Shown here: one piece after another, positions 40,883-54,981 of the stretch | How the letters are laid out: every line of letters begins with the position of its first letter | Position numbering within the stretch: the first letter of the stretch is position 1 | Assembly (NCBI GenBank): GCA_963082875.1 | Contig: OY720098.1 | Location: 8,494,001 to 8,558,000, forward strand | Direction: 5' to 3' | DNA length: 64,000 nucleotides | Source: Corella eumyota | Lineage: Eukaryota > Chordata > Ascidiacea > Phlebobranchia > Corellidae | Position numbers and translations under genes: made by a program | The notes under the pieces: generated by a model | Database searches by the model: none | The model's input: only the letters and a program-made list of their open reading frames with translations | What the model was told of the DNA's origin: nothing

Positions 40883-42790
40883 TTATCTAAAACTTGGAAC
40901 TAGTTTATGAAAAGACAGACCTCTTTTCAAAAAGATTGCTACAGCTATAGCACATGGTAAAGTGATGTACAAAGCATATTTTCCAAATTTTGAAGATTTT
41001 TTAAATTTTTTCTTTTCAATTAAATCGACTTGCTTAAATGGTAAAGGCCCTTCTTTCATGTTAATTGACATAACATGTAGTGCCTTCAAAGATTGGCAGA
41101 ATGTGTGTGTAGTAAGAACAAGCTCCTCGACCTATACAAATAATCAAAATAATGGAAAAGTATTTTTTTACGAAGTTATTCATTTCAATTAATTAAAACC
41201 TGTGAAACAACCATCGAATGTGGGTCACTTTTGGAAAGAATATCTGCTGGAGGAACCAAGACCTTGGGATATTTCTCAAGTTGGTTTCGAACATATCTTT
41301 AAATAAAGTTACATTAAACATTAAAATGAACTTAATTCAATTTAGTTGGAGCCCTCAAGTAAATCCCACCTTAGTGCACTGCTGATGTACAAGACATGCT
41401 CTGTTGAGGATTTTAAAATACCTTGCAAGTTTTCAAACGACAAGGCTGTACTAGTAAAATTGGGAATACTTTCTTCTGACCACTTAGTAGTATGCCAATC
41501 TTTTACCTAAAAGTAAAAATTAAAAAGTTAATGGCCATGCACCAATTTTAATTGCTTTTAACAGGTATGATGTTGATAATTACTGCAGTAAGAATTCGTT
41601 TTTGAGCACCCAATTGCTTAACTCCAATTTTAACAAGGTCATCAGTTGTAAAATATAATAGTTGTTGAAAATGAACATCATGTTCATGAAATAAATGGAT
41701 TAAATGAGATAGATTTAAGCCACATAAAAGCAACTCAAGTTGACCATATCTGTAAAATAAAAAAGTTGACAATGACTGGTAAAAATGGTTTTGTATAAAT
41801 TTAGTATAAATTTATATTAAAACATAAGGTGTTTTACATTTGATGCTCTTTTTCCTCATTTATAATATTTGACTTCATTGAAATAGAAATGGGTTCACTT
41901 GGACGTAAACTTAAACTATCTTCCATAATTTCTGTGTCTTCTGACAAAGAATTTGAGTTCGAGGTAGAATCACTACTTGCTACGCACTTAGTCATGAAAT
42001 TATTGTTAATATTGATATTGGATGATGCAATCGGCTTTAAAAGTTCTTCAATAATTTTACTTGTCGGTTGATTAGTTTTTTTGTAAACATTTGCTCCATG
42101 ATCTATTAACAATTTCACAGTACTTGAGAATGATTTTGATATTGCCCAGTCAAGAGCAGTCCAGCCGTTTTTATCGCTTTGGTTAATAGTTTCTTTGTTA
42201 CTCGATAAAATTGAGTCAATGTGGGCACAATTTCCACTTCTAGCAGCATACATCAATGGAGTTTTGCCTGTTGAATCGCATTTTAACACATTTGAGCCGG
42301 CATTTATAAGAATAGTAATAATTTCTAGCACCTCAGGTGACTTCTTGTGACATTTACATGCTGCAATTATCGGTGTACAGTTTTGCGAATCTGCTTTGTT
42401 TACATCAGCTCCGTATTTAAGAAGTAGTTTAACTACAGATAAATTTCCAAAATTGGCTGCATAAATTAAAGGAGTCCATCCAGATCCAAGTGTAGCATCA
42501 CAAACTAATGGATTGCTTTCAATTGAAGATTCAACAATATCAGTATTACCAATAATGACCGCATTCTGTAAATCAGTTAAAAGTATTACTGAGAACTCCT
42601 TGTCATTTTCTTCTTCTGACTTCACCAAACAATTATTGACACATTTTTCAGCCTTAGTTACTGACGCAACTTCAGTTTGTCCCAAGTTTTCTTTCTCCTC
42701 ACAATCAAAAGAATTATTACCCAAATATCCATATTCAGAGTCATTTTCGGAGTCAAAATCTGAATCACCAGCAGCACAAAACTTTAACAT
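40883..42790 (-). CDS. ASZ1: GASZ: ankyrin, SAM and leucine-zipper protein
   Basis: Orthologue of ASZ1/GASZ, the germ-cell scaffold on mitochondria and nuage needed for piRNA production. Five exons (41838-42790, 41563-41749, 41370-41506, 41200-41296, 40883-41131) join in frame to 540 residues; human has 475. The acidic N-terminus contains YGYLG. About four ankyrin repeats follow (SGWTPLIYAANFGN, QNCTPIIAACKCH, TGKTPLMYAARSGN, NGWTALDWAIS). Next come a SAM domain in exon 2 (LELLLCGLNLSHLIHLFHEH, then ILTAVI), a helical region, and a C-terminal hydrophobic span (YALYITLPCAIAVAIFL) near residue 515. That span corresponds to the mitochondrial outer-membrane tail anchor of the mammalian protein. 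The start is the first ATG of a long open exon. Confidence 0.93.
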
Positions 42791-43447
42791 TATTTATGTA
42801 ACTTATTTACTTGAAAAAAAGGCATGCAGTACCTCACCTGTCTGCCTGTTCAGGTAAAATTGAGTATAAATTATTAGTTAATTCTAAAAACATTCGAATA
42901 AGATGCTATTCAATATTAAAATTTTTAAGCCTACAAAGTATATTTTAAGATAACTACTTATTAAGCAAGTAAACTCAACACTTTTGGGTTTGGATGTTGA
43001 TGTTATGTTTAAAAACACGTGGTGTTGTGGTGTTGACCGAGATTTTTACCACGTAAAAAATCAGTCGTGCTAATTGATAGAGACATTCAAAATTTATATC
43101 GATTTTGCTTTAATAAGTTAAAATATAAGCAAAAAAAGAAAAGTAATTTAAAAATATTTATTGTGGTTGGTTCGATATTTGGGGACAATTTACGTTCAAC
43201 CACGCGTAACTATTATCCACGCTCTTGCTTGGAAAATGTGTTATTACGTCACAATGCAAAACGTGATTGTGTTTTGTTGTACTTAACCACGCTGTGCTGT
43301 TGACGTTTGACGTAAGAGATCGAAATCAGTTTTACAACGAAGTCACTCTTACATAAGCAAAAGTTCTTTTGTTTGTTTAAATTCGGGCTTTTCAAGTTTA
43401 GAATTCAATCTCCGACGTTCAATAACAGACAAAAGAACAATTGAGCA
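42791..43447. promoter_or_regulatory. Shared upstream region of ASZ1 and UCK
   Basis: 657 bases separate the divergent start codons. The UCK-proximal half is richer in G+C and contains several CGT/ACG words and TTTGACGTAAG at about 43307-43317. The short plus-strand frame at 43067-43303 looks like chance. A bidirectional promoter is likely from position only. Confidence 0.5.
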
Positions 43448-45780
<2,333 letters not shown>

Positions 45781-47420
45781 CAGTGTACTAACATTTGTGT
45801 CTCTTGTTATCTGATATTTAAGTGCCAATTCCTCTGTTACAACCTTTGTTTTCATTAACAATTTGTTTAGTCGGTTAAAAACTGCCCCATAAGACTAAGT
45901 AGATTAGATTTTCTGTGCAAAAAAAAAACTTAACACTGTTTTGACAAACTTTCATCAATTGTTTAATGACTTTGTAACATTTGATTCCCAATACAAATGT
46001 GACTTAAACTTGAGCAAGTTGTGTACATTTGTTGTATCATATTTTTTTCGTATTATTTTATTTTTGTCATATTTCCACTACCTACTTGAAAAGCATTTAT
46101 ACTGAAATGTAGAAGTAACAAATTAATCATTCTTGCATTTTTTTTACTCTTGTACAAAACTTTTTTAAGATTATTTCATCCAACCATGAATTGTTACAAA
46201 AATGGCCAAGCCATGACAGATCTGTAATTTTTCCATTAGAGTTAAGGAATTAAATTTTTTTAGTATTTGTTAAAGTAATTTGTAATAGATTGTTTCTGAA
46301 TGGTGTGGGTAATGCATGTTATATTGTGGATGGATTTGTAAAATGGAAGATCCCATTAAAATAAAAAAATGGTTACATGTAATTATTAGGACGTATCTGC
46401 TTTTACTGGTTTATAAAGAAACTTTTGCTAATTTTTTTTTAGGGTGTTGTGTAGTTTGTTTTTCATAACTTTCTGTTTTCCAACTCATTTTTAAAATTTC
46501 ATTCAAATTTATTTTCAACTCTAAAACAATTTTGTTGGTAAATTTATTTGAAAATTTATTTTTTTTATGACAATCGGGATTATTCGATGTTGCCTTTTAT
46601 TTCGTGATTGCTCTAATTTCTGTGCTCAAATGTCAATACAAGTGCAGCTTAGTACGATGTGTTTGTATGTGGTTTTCTGATTAACTGGAAATACTAGAAG
46701 GCTTAGAAAGGAGTATAAATTATTGTTAAGGGAATAAAATTCCAGGTAATTTAAGTACACTTAATGGTACCGAAAAAGTTACTTATTGACAACACATAAG
46801 CCTTATGATCCTTAGTTACATAAGCTTAGTTGTACTTTAAATGTTGGTAAGTGACCACAACTAAAACACCTGGATCTTTGTAAAAATTATTATTTCTTTT
46901 TTTTTCAGAAAAATTTTTAATAATTGGGATTTAAACTTTGTAAATAAATACTTTCCATCGTTTTGCATTACTCATATTATTGTTTGTTTTTATACAAATA
47001 GAATGATTTTTGTATTGTTTTTTTTTATAAAAGTATTATTTAATTAATACTTGACTATAATAATGGCAAGCATGTTTTTTGCCTATTTAAAACAATATTA
47101 TATGCTTCAACTTAATTTAATTAAAATATTTTTGTACCTAATAAATGATAATCGGCGAATTTTTCACGTAATTATGAAACTGAACATTTTTCTCAAATAA
47201 TATTTATATAAATATCAAGTAATTATAACTAATTAAACAAGATCTTGCATTTAAAATTAATAAAAACTCTGAGGATAAAAAACTAAGAAAATTAATTTCT
47301 GCATGGTTGAATTTTTTTATGCTAGTTTTGGTTCCCTTTTGGGCATTTCCCTTAAAAGCTTTTAAACAATTTATTTATACTTTCTTTCCGTTAATCAAAA
47401 AAACCCAAAAACATACAGAA
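45781..47420. other. UCK 3' UTR and intergenic region
   Basis: 1.6 kb without a recognisable gene. Candidate UCK poly(A) signals are AATAAA near 46362 and near 46943. The remainder is AT-rich. The promoter of the RIPK1-like gene must lie in the last few hundred bases, but no motif stands out. Confidence 0.5.
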
Positions 47421-50400
47421 ATGAGTGCAAGAAATACTCCTTGCCAAAAGATCTTATTCGCCGAATTCACGGACAAGAAAAAGTTAGGAGAAGGATCGTT
47501 TAACGAAGTTTATTTTGCAAAATACAATCGATTATTGGGTGATCATTCATGTGTGTTGAAAGTTGTAAGCCCCGAGTTTGATGGCAACAAAAAGTAAGAA
47601 TTATATTTTTTTGGTTTTAGTAGTTTTAAAATCATACTTGGATTTTGAGAGATTAAAAAAAACTTTGTGTGTAGTGTTGTGGAGAAATTAGACAGAGAAG
47701 CAAAGGAAATTGCTGAAATAAATCATGTTAATATAGTTTGCTTGCTGGCATATGTAATTGATCATCGGAATATTTGTCTTGCATATGAATATACAAAGTT
47801 TGGTTCCCTTGCAAATATTCGATACAAGCGTATTATATTGGGCTGGGGACTTAGGCAAAAAATTGCATTTGATGTGAGTATTGTTAATATACTGACATGT
47901 TAATAACAAAAATCCAAACTTAAAGTTAGTTTGTAAAAAGAAATATACAATAAAATAATTGTTTTGTTCAATAGACAACAAAGGCTATTTGTTACCTTCA
48001 TGAAAAAGGTCTTTTACACAGAAATTTAAAAATTTCAAACATTTTGTTATTTGACAATGCACTTATAAAGGTAACATGATTTAAATGAATTAGGGTTTAA
48101 AATTATTTTCAGTTGTTAGATAAAAATAACTAAAATAATTTTAAAATAAAAAATTATATAATAATAGTAAAATAAAACAAGTATCGTTTTTTAGGAATAT
48201 TTAATTCTATTTAGGTTAGTGATTTTTTTCTAATTCATCAAGAAACTTGGATGACCCAGGCAGGAAAGCAACGAGATGTTGTAGAGAAAAGAAGGATAGC
48301 AGATAGAAGAAGACCCACCAAACCAGATGGAACATTAATTGCTCATGTTCCACCAGAAACTATCAGGGATATTACGAAAAGGGCCACTTACACTTATGAT
48401 GCATACTCGTATGTTGATTTAATTCATCACATAAGTTACCTATGTTCTTAAATACTCAAAAAACTTGCTTATTAAGTTTTTACCAGAGTCTTTTTCAATC
48501 TTTTAAGTTGTTGTAAAGTTGATTCTAAAAAAATAAAGGACACTGACTTTAGGTGCTATGATGTAAAGGCCTTATGTAAACTTTCTTGTTTAGTTTTTAT
48601 GTTGACATTAATCAAAGTATAAAGAAATTTTAGTTCATTATTTATTTAGATTTGGAGTTGTTTTATTGGACCTGGTTGATAATGTGCAGCTATACAGCGG
48701 TAGGTAGTCTTAAAATTTTAATTTTTAGGACAATAGTCTGTAATAATTTTCTCAACTAAGCTAAATTTTTAGGAAAATCAACCACTGAAGTTTTTAAGAT
48801 AGTTAATGAACATAAAGCTGTAGAGGTACAAGAAAGAAAACAAGAATGTCCTCTCATCATGCATCAATATATGAAGGATTGTTTAAACAATGATGAACAT
48901 CGACGGCCAAAATTTGAAGGTGATTGCAATTTTTTCATACAGAACTTTTTATTCATAATATAAAATTTTTTTTTCATGACGTGTAGATATGAGAGTGAAA
49001 TTTGAAGAAATGTGCCAAAATTGTGTAAAAGAAACGCAGCAAGATTTTGAAAAGTTTGTGGAAGATCATGTAAGTGTTTGTTATAAATGAACCTAGAAAA
49101 ATTTTGATTAAAAATTTAATTAATTTTTTTACTATTATATATTTAATAGAATAATCATGAAAGAAGAGGCAGCTCGCATTTTGCTGGACCATCTAGTTCA
49201 CAATATCAGAATACGGAGGTAGGTTTGCCAATAAAATATAAAAGCAAATATTAAACCACAATCATAATCTATAATGATTAAAACACTTTCCAAAAAAATT
49301 GAACTTTCACCCTTAATTTTATAAGCCAGAATTTTATTTAAATAATTTAAAAAAAATACAAATATTTTCTTATGAAGAACCCACTCAGAGGTCGTGCATT
49401 TTATGAATCCCAACCCGACCCCAAAGCTGCAGAAGCAGAGGAAGAAAATCAATTGGTATCCACAGCTAGAATGCAAACAAGTCATTATACCCCCCAACCA
49501 TCTGTTCAACCCACTGTTAGGCCTACACACCCAGAAGAAGTACTGCTTTGAATTTTTTAACCAAATAAAATAATTTAAAAATATTAATTTATTAGCTTAT
49601 TTTTCAATTATGACGCAATTTTTTATTTTTTTTGACATTTCATAAGTTACAATATTTTTAAGTTAAAATTTTTACTTAGGATGAGGTTGAGGAAAAACCA
49701 ACAACTCACACCGGAACTCCACATCAAGTTCAGGACAAAGCCACCCCCTTCACAGATGACCCACCACTTATGGATGTTCAACAGCAAAACATCGGTAATT
49801 TTAAAGTGATTTTAACTGGTCTGTGATAATATTGTTATTGGTGGTTATCATTTAAGTTATCATATTATTAATTTTATTATATACTAATTTTGGTATTTTT
49901 AAAATTTTTATGATTTTAGGACCACCACCTCAAGTAGTAATACAAGCAGATGCAGCAAATATTTTTCTAAATCGGGATCAAGACAATCTACCTGTGACAA
50001 GATCACCTGCCATTGAAATACCAATGATACCAGCCAGAGGTTTGTAAAAATACTAACAACCAAAAAACAAACATGTTAGCTTTAAAACATTTTTTTATTG
50101 TATTTGGCTCCAGGTTCTCGCCGAAAAGCAGGTGCCAGAGATTTAAATATGGTTGCAAGTAATGTTGGATCAAACTGGAAATTATTGGCTAGAAATATGG
50201 GACTTGATGAATGCAAAATTGACTCTATTAATTATGACTTCGACAAAGACGGGGCTTATGAAAAGGTTTGTTTAAACTCTTATTGCAAATATATGATGCA
50301 TTACAGTTTGGATATTAAAATTTAGTAAAGGGGTCACCACATGATGCCATGGGTTTATTTTCCTGCCCTCCATGTTATAACACCCTCTAATAAAGCCCTT

Positions 50401-50717
50401 TAAATGAAACATTCCACTGCATTAACCATAAGCAGTTTAATGACCACACATAATTTACCTTCTCATTCACATCTAAAAAAGACAAAAATAACTTTATACT
50501 TGGCCAGAATATTGAAAGTTAACTTATGTTTAGGCTATTGTTAGCCTTTTCACATCGGGGATAAATAAATACAAATAATATTAATATAATATTTCAGGCT
50601 TACCAGTCACTGAAAGACTGGGAAACTAGAAGGGGTGGAAATATTACAATAAGTGATCTAGTTGATGTTCTATGCACCTCAAATCTACAAAATATAGCAA
50701 CACGGTTGCAAAATTAA
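47421..50717 (+). CDS. RIPK1-like kinase with C-terminal death domain
   Basis: Thirteen exons join in frame to 559 residues. A protein-kinase domain at about 10-300 has a glycine loop (LGEGSFNEVY), an ATP-site lysine (CVLKVV), an alpha-C region (REAKEIAEI), a catalytic loop LLHRNLKISNILLF, VSDFFL in place of DFG, and PPE in place of APE. A Pro/Gln/Ser-rich linker of about 165 residues follows. Residues about 470-559 form a death domain (NWKLLARNMGLDECKID, then DKDGAYEKAYQSLKDWE) that closely resembles that of RIPK1. The kinase-then-death-domain order fits RIPK1, not IRAK, which has the reverse order. The catalytic Asp is Asn and the DFG Gly is Phe, so a pseudokinase signalling scaffold is likely. 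An in-frame ATG at 47319 would add a hydrophobic 34-residue leader; the ATG at 47421 was preferred. Confidence 0.85.
50330..50560. repeat. Atypical stretch in last intron of RIPK1-like gene
   Basis: The intron between 50266 and 50597 contains a stretch richer in G+C (GGGGTCACCACATGATGCC onward, to about 50460) unlike the neighbouring introns. Part of it (near 50375-50400) resembles the reverse complement of the island in the PKD2 intron at about 35780. It may be a remnant of a dispersed element. The evidence is weak. Confidence 0.25.
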
Positions 50718-51408
50718 CAAGGCAGCTATCTCTTCGATCTTTGTTTACATTTTTTTGATCAAATTTAACTATTTTGATAAAACTGTAGTAATAGGGTATT
50801 GGTTTAAGTTGGTCTCAAGTGTCAAAAAACTGTGTCATGTTTTAAAATAACATTAAAATTAAAGTCTATGCTGATTAAATGTCTTCAACTTTACTTCTTT
50901 TATGACTTGTCAAATCAAATCGATTTTTAATTATTGTTTTTTATTCTTATATAGTTTTATGCTTTATCAGAATTTAAACTTTTAAAGTTTCTTATTTCTG
51001 TAATTAAATTTTAATTTGGTTTATCTAAAATATTGATGATTAGTTTTATAATACCTTTTTTAATTAATTTTAAATCAACATGGCAATTTTTTGTTAAAAT
51101 TAGGTTATCTTAGTTCCAATTGTAAATGTAAATAAAAAGGTTTATTTTTTTGCTAATTAATGTGCTTTAAATATTCTGTAAAATTCAAGTTTACTTTTGC
51201 TTATTTTTTTTAAACCCCTGGAAGTCTGGACAGTAGGGAAATACTTCATATTTTTAATATTATAGGCCCACTAAAATTTATTTATATCTATACTAAAAAA
51301 CGATAACATTTTGTTGTAAAAATTGTTTATTTTGTCAAATTCTTTGAAAGGCAGTGATTGTAGAAATACAAAAGTTAACATTTTTTGCGTTGTAGAAAAT
51401 ACAAAATG
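50718..51408. other. Convergent 3' regions of RIPK1-like gene and PRPF4
   Basis: 690 bases of AT-rich sequence hold the two 3' UTRs. AATAAA near 51130 (plus strand) is a candidate for the kinase gene. No other feature is seen. Confidence 0.5.
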
Positions 51409-54171
51409 TTAAATAATTTCATTCTGTTTGGTCCAAAGTTTAAATGTTCGGTCGAACGACGAGGTCGCGATATATTCCCCATTTGATGATACGTCGACAC
51501 CCATCACCTTACCCCCATGCCCCGCCAAAGTCTTTAATGGTAAGTATCCGGGGGTCCCCCAAACCTGAAACAAAAACATAATAATTCAAAAAAATTGGGA
51601 AAGAAAGGATTTGGCATACATTTTGTTAAATTTGATATAAGGTATTTATGTATATATATTTATAAAAATTGCTGCAGTTACAATTAGTATTTTGAACTTT
51701 ATTTTTACCTTTGCTGTTCCATCATATGATGCAGTGACAAGGTAATCACCATAATGTTCTGTAAAGCAAAATTTATTGATTTTAAGTCTAAAAAAATATT
51801 GAAGCTTCTGTGTGAGCTCTTGTATATTTGCGTAAGTATTGTACTCGAAATTTTACTTACTTTGGTAGCAGACTCTTGATATCAAGTTGGTATGAGCAGG
51901 TATAGTGTAAATACAACTTGTTTTTCTTAAATCCCATATTTTTGCAGTGTTGTCTGCACTCCCCGTTGCCATTTGGTACCTTGAAAAACAAAATTATTGA
52001 TTTAAATATATATATATTAATTTTGTACTGTTATAGTCAAAAAGTGTTTTTCTGAAGTGTTTTTTTTAATGTTTTTTACGAAAAAAAATATTTATTTTGG
52101 CTACCCGTTCGGTGAAAATGCTACTGCATATATTTCTTTAAGATGGCCTTCTAAAAAGAAAATACATCTTCCAGTTCTCAAGTCCCATACTCTTCCATAT
52201 GAGTCCAATCCTCCAGTTAATGTTAATGCACCATCATCCTAAAAATGCAATTATGCTAACAACATATCCTTGTGTATTTGGAGTTTTTACACTTAATTAT
52301 AAATTAAAGATTAACTTATAACAAACCAATATGAAGCAAGCAAACCTGGAAAGCGATATCATGGACTCCCTTACTATGGCCTTCTTGATGTAAAACTTCA
52401 GTTTCTTGATTTAAATCCCACAATCTCCATGATTTATCATAACTACAAAACACTATCAACTTAACTTGTGCATAAGTGTAATAACTTGTTTTCAAGTGGA
52501 GATTATTACATCAAGGTACATTTGTGTTATACAATAAACTTACCAAGTAGTGGCCAAAAATCTTCCAGAAGGGTGATATGCAACTCGAGCCACTCTCATT
52601 TCATGTTGGTCAATTGAAGCCACAGGTTCCTCACTTTTAAAGCTCCACAATTTTACAGCACCATCAGCTGAGCACGATGCCATACAGGCTGCATTTTCAC
52701 TGAGGGTCAGAGTGGCTTGAGGGTTAAATGTAATGGTACCGACATTATTTTTGTGACCTGTCATTATATAAAAACAAGATTTACTCCAATAAAACGAGCA
52801 GTGATTCTAGATTTCAATATTCTAAAAAGTCTGCAATACAAAGCAATGTTTTGATGAACAGAAAAGGTAACTGAACAAGAAAAAATTAAAAAAAAGGAAA
52901 TTGAATATGTAATATTAAGGTTTTCTATTTATTGAAACAAACATACCTCTTAAAGTTTGGATTTCTTCGCAATCTGGTACGGACCAAATTTTGCAAATTC
53001 CACTCCACGACGACGTAGCTAAAAGTTTGTTATCTGGTGAAAACTGACAAAAAGAAATAGGTCTTGTGTGACCAATCTGACTGCAAAAACTTGACACAGA
53101 TTGCATGTGACGGTGGGCTTGTTGCAAACGAGACTTTTTCTGTGCTTCGGGTAATGAAGCATGTTCCCTGGCAAGCTTTAACCTTTCCTTAGCCCTGAAC
53201 ACAAAGAGATTAATAAGAATGTTTACTTTATGTTTAAAATGAATTCTGTTACCTTGGTAAAGAATATTGAGCTATCCAGAGTCTTGCTTTCTTAAGTGAT
53301 TGAGGACCTTCATGATACCAGGTTGTTTCAGTTAACTACAAAAAAAAATTCCCAACTAAAAATCTAATTTTTCAACCCCTTAAAAAATTTTTGATACAAA
53401 AAATATAATACTTCTAATTTTTCAACCCTTTAAAAGATTTTTAAATACACAAAAAATATAAAACATGAAATACATACCACGTCGGATTTTTTTCTTCTCT
53501 CACGTTCCTGATCTTCTTTAGATTTGATTGGTCCTCGCTCTGCCACTAATTCTCTTAATCTCTCACGTCGATCTGCAGGTCCTTCTCCAAACAGAGTGAT
53601 CGGTTCGCCTTGCTCTCGTAATAACTTTCTTACCTGAGTTCATTATTAAGTTGTTGTTATATTTTTACAATATGTTTGGCAACAAGGGTGTGGGATCCCA
53701 ATACTAAGAGGGTAAACTAATATTTTTTTGTGTTAAAAAGTACCTCACTGTCGTCTGTTGTGACATAAATTTGGCGAATTTGTTTTTTTCGTTCAAATTC
53801 AGCCAACATCGCTGTTTGTCTTTCGTTAACTCGATCTTCCAAGCTTAAAACCTCTACACTTTCTACAAAAGAATGTTAACATTATCAAGTTATGTAAACG
53901 AAAAGCCTAACCACAATTTTTAGATTTATTTACTCTTTAGTTATAAATGTTGTTAAAATTCTTTGTATTTTATTATCATGTTCTAAATTTTTTTACTTGG
54001 GTCGTTGATGTTGATGTTTCCTGCCGCAATCCCTTTGTCTATCGCCTCGCTTCCCATGACAGGGACTTTTCCCTCCAAACTTCCATATTTGTCAACTTTT
54101 CTTCTTTTTGCCGAACTTTCATCATTTTCTGTTTTGGTTTCAGTGGTTGGGGCAGTTTCAGTATCCGACAT
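51409..54171 (-). CDS. PRPF4: U4/U6 snRNP protein Prp4
   Basis: Spliceosomal WD40 protein of the U4/U6-U5 tri-snRNP that works with PRPF3 and PPIH. Eleven exons can be followed from the ATG at 54169-54171 to TAA at 51409-51411, about 515 residues (human 522). The N-terminal part has YGSLEGK and [11 protein letters not shown]. The SFM/PRP4 region contains [45 protein letters not shown] in successive exons. Then come [21 protein letters not shown] and [20 protein letters not shown]. Seven WD repeats follow, ending [11 protein letters not shown]. Exon boundaries include 53997, 53744-53862, 53478-53633, 53253-53335, 52947-53194, 52544-52757, 52346-52442 and 52105-52238. The orthology is clear and no oddities were seen. 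Confidence 0.94.
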
Positions 54172-54981
54172 TGTAAAAATTTTGCAAATAGTAATTCACC
54201 TAGTTAGCCTATTCAAGTACCTAAGAAGATAAACATTTTAAATTAAAATTAAATCTGTTAGCTTTTATGTATTTGCTATTAAAGGTTTGTTAATAGAAAG
54301 GAAAGAATTGCATAAGGTTATGTTATATAAATGAAGCTAAGTTTACATTTTTTTTATAATTTAAATAATTAAACTGAAATATAAATCGTGTTGACTCATG
54401 CTAGTATTGCACGAGGCTGTTGTCGGAGTTTACTGCTGCTAAGGAAGGCTTAACTTAATTTTAAACATTTTTGTCTTACCTAAGATCTGAAAAAAATTGT
54501 GGTAATTAACAAATTGAAAAAAACTTGACTGAAATCTTTGAACCTGTGTTTAATTATATTTATACCAAAAAGTCCTGTTTAAAATTTTTCACAAACTTAA
54601 TGGTTTACTTGTATAAATGGATAAAAGCACACAGCTAATTAAAATAATTAACTTTAAATACTTTGGAAATTTGCAAACGTTATGTAAACTGCATAATAAT
54701 TCTTGTTTAAATATATTTTAAGTCAATATACAAAAATCAAAAAGTTTTAAAAAATTTAAATAAAAAACAAAAAATAGGCATTTGGCATATCTAAGTCAAT
54801 AACTCATTAATAGAAAACAAAACAAAAAATATCGAATAAAATAAGTAGCCTAACTTTGCTATTAAATATACTACTGTTCTTAACTTAACATAGATATATG
54901 TTAAACTTTAATAAAATTTCTACCACATAACATGTTCTTTCATCTAAAGGTTATGTGGGGTTTTTACACAATTATTTTTAA
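54172..54981. other. ZCCHC8-PRPF4 intergenic region
   Basis: 810 bases between the ZCCHC8 stop and the PRPF4 start, both genes on the minus strand. It holds the PRPF4 promoter and the ZCCHC8 3' UTR. A minus-strand ATTAAA at 54907-54912, about 70 bases after the ZCCHC8 stop, is a possible poly(A) signal. Confidence 0.5.

Noticed and set aside
43067-43303. 78-codon open frame between ASZ1 and UCK
   Set aside because: No initiation or splice context and no recognisable protein features; it lies in the shared promoter region.
47319-47420. Hydrophobic N-terminal extension of the RIPK1-like protein
   Set aside because: The frame is open back to an ATG at 47319, but its context is poor, an AG precedes the 47421 ATG by two bases, and a signal-like leader makes no sense for a cytosolic death-domain kinase.
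49920-50039. Possible RHIM motif in the linker of the RIPK1-like protein (VVIQADAANIF)
   Set aside because: The core should read I/V-Q-hydrophobic-Gly; here it is IQAD, with neither the hydrophobic residue nor the glycine, so the match is too weak to call.
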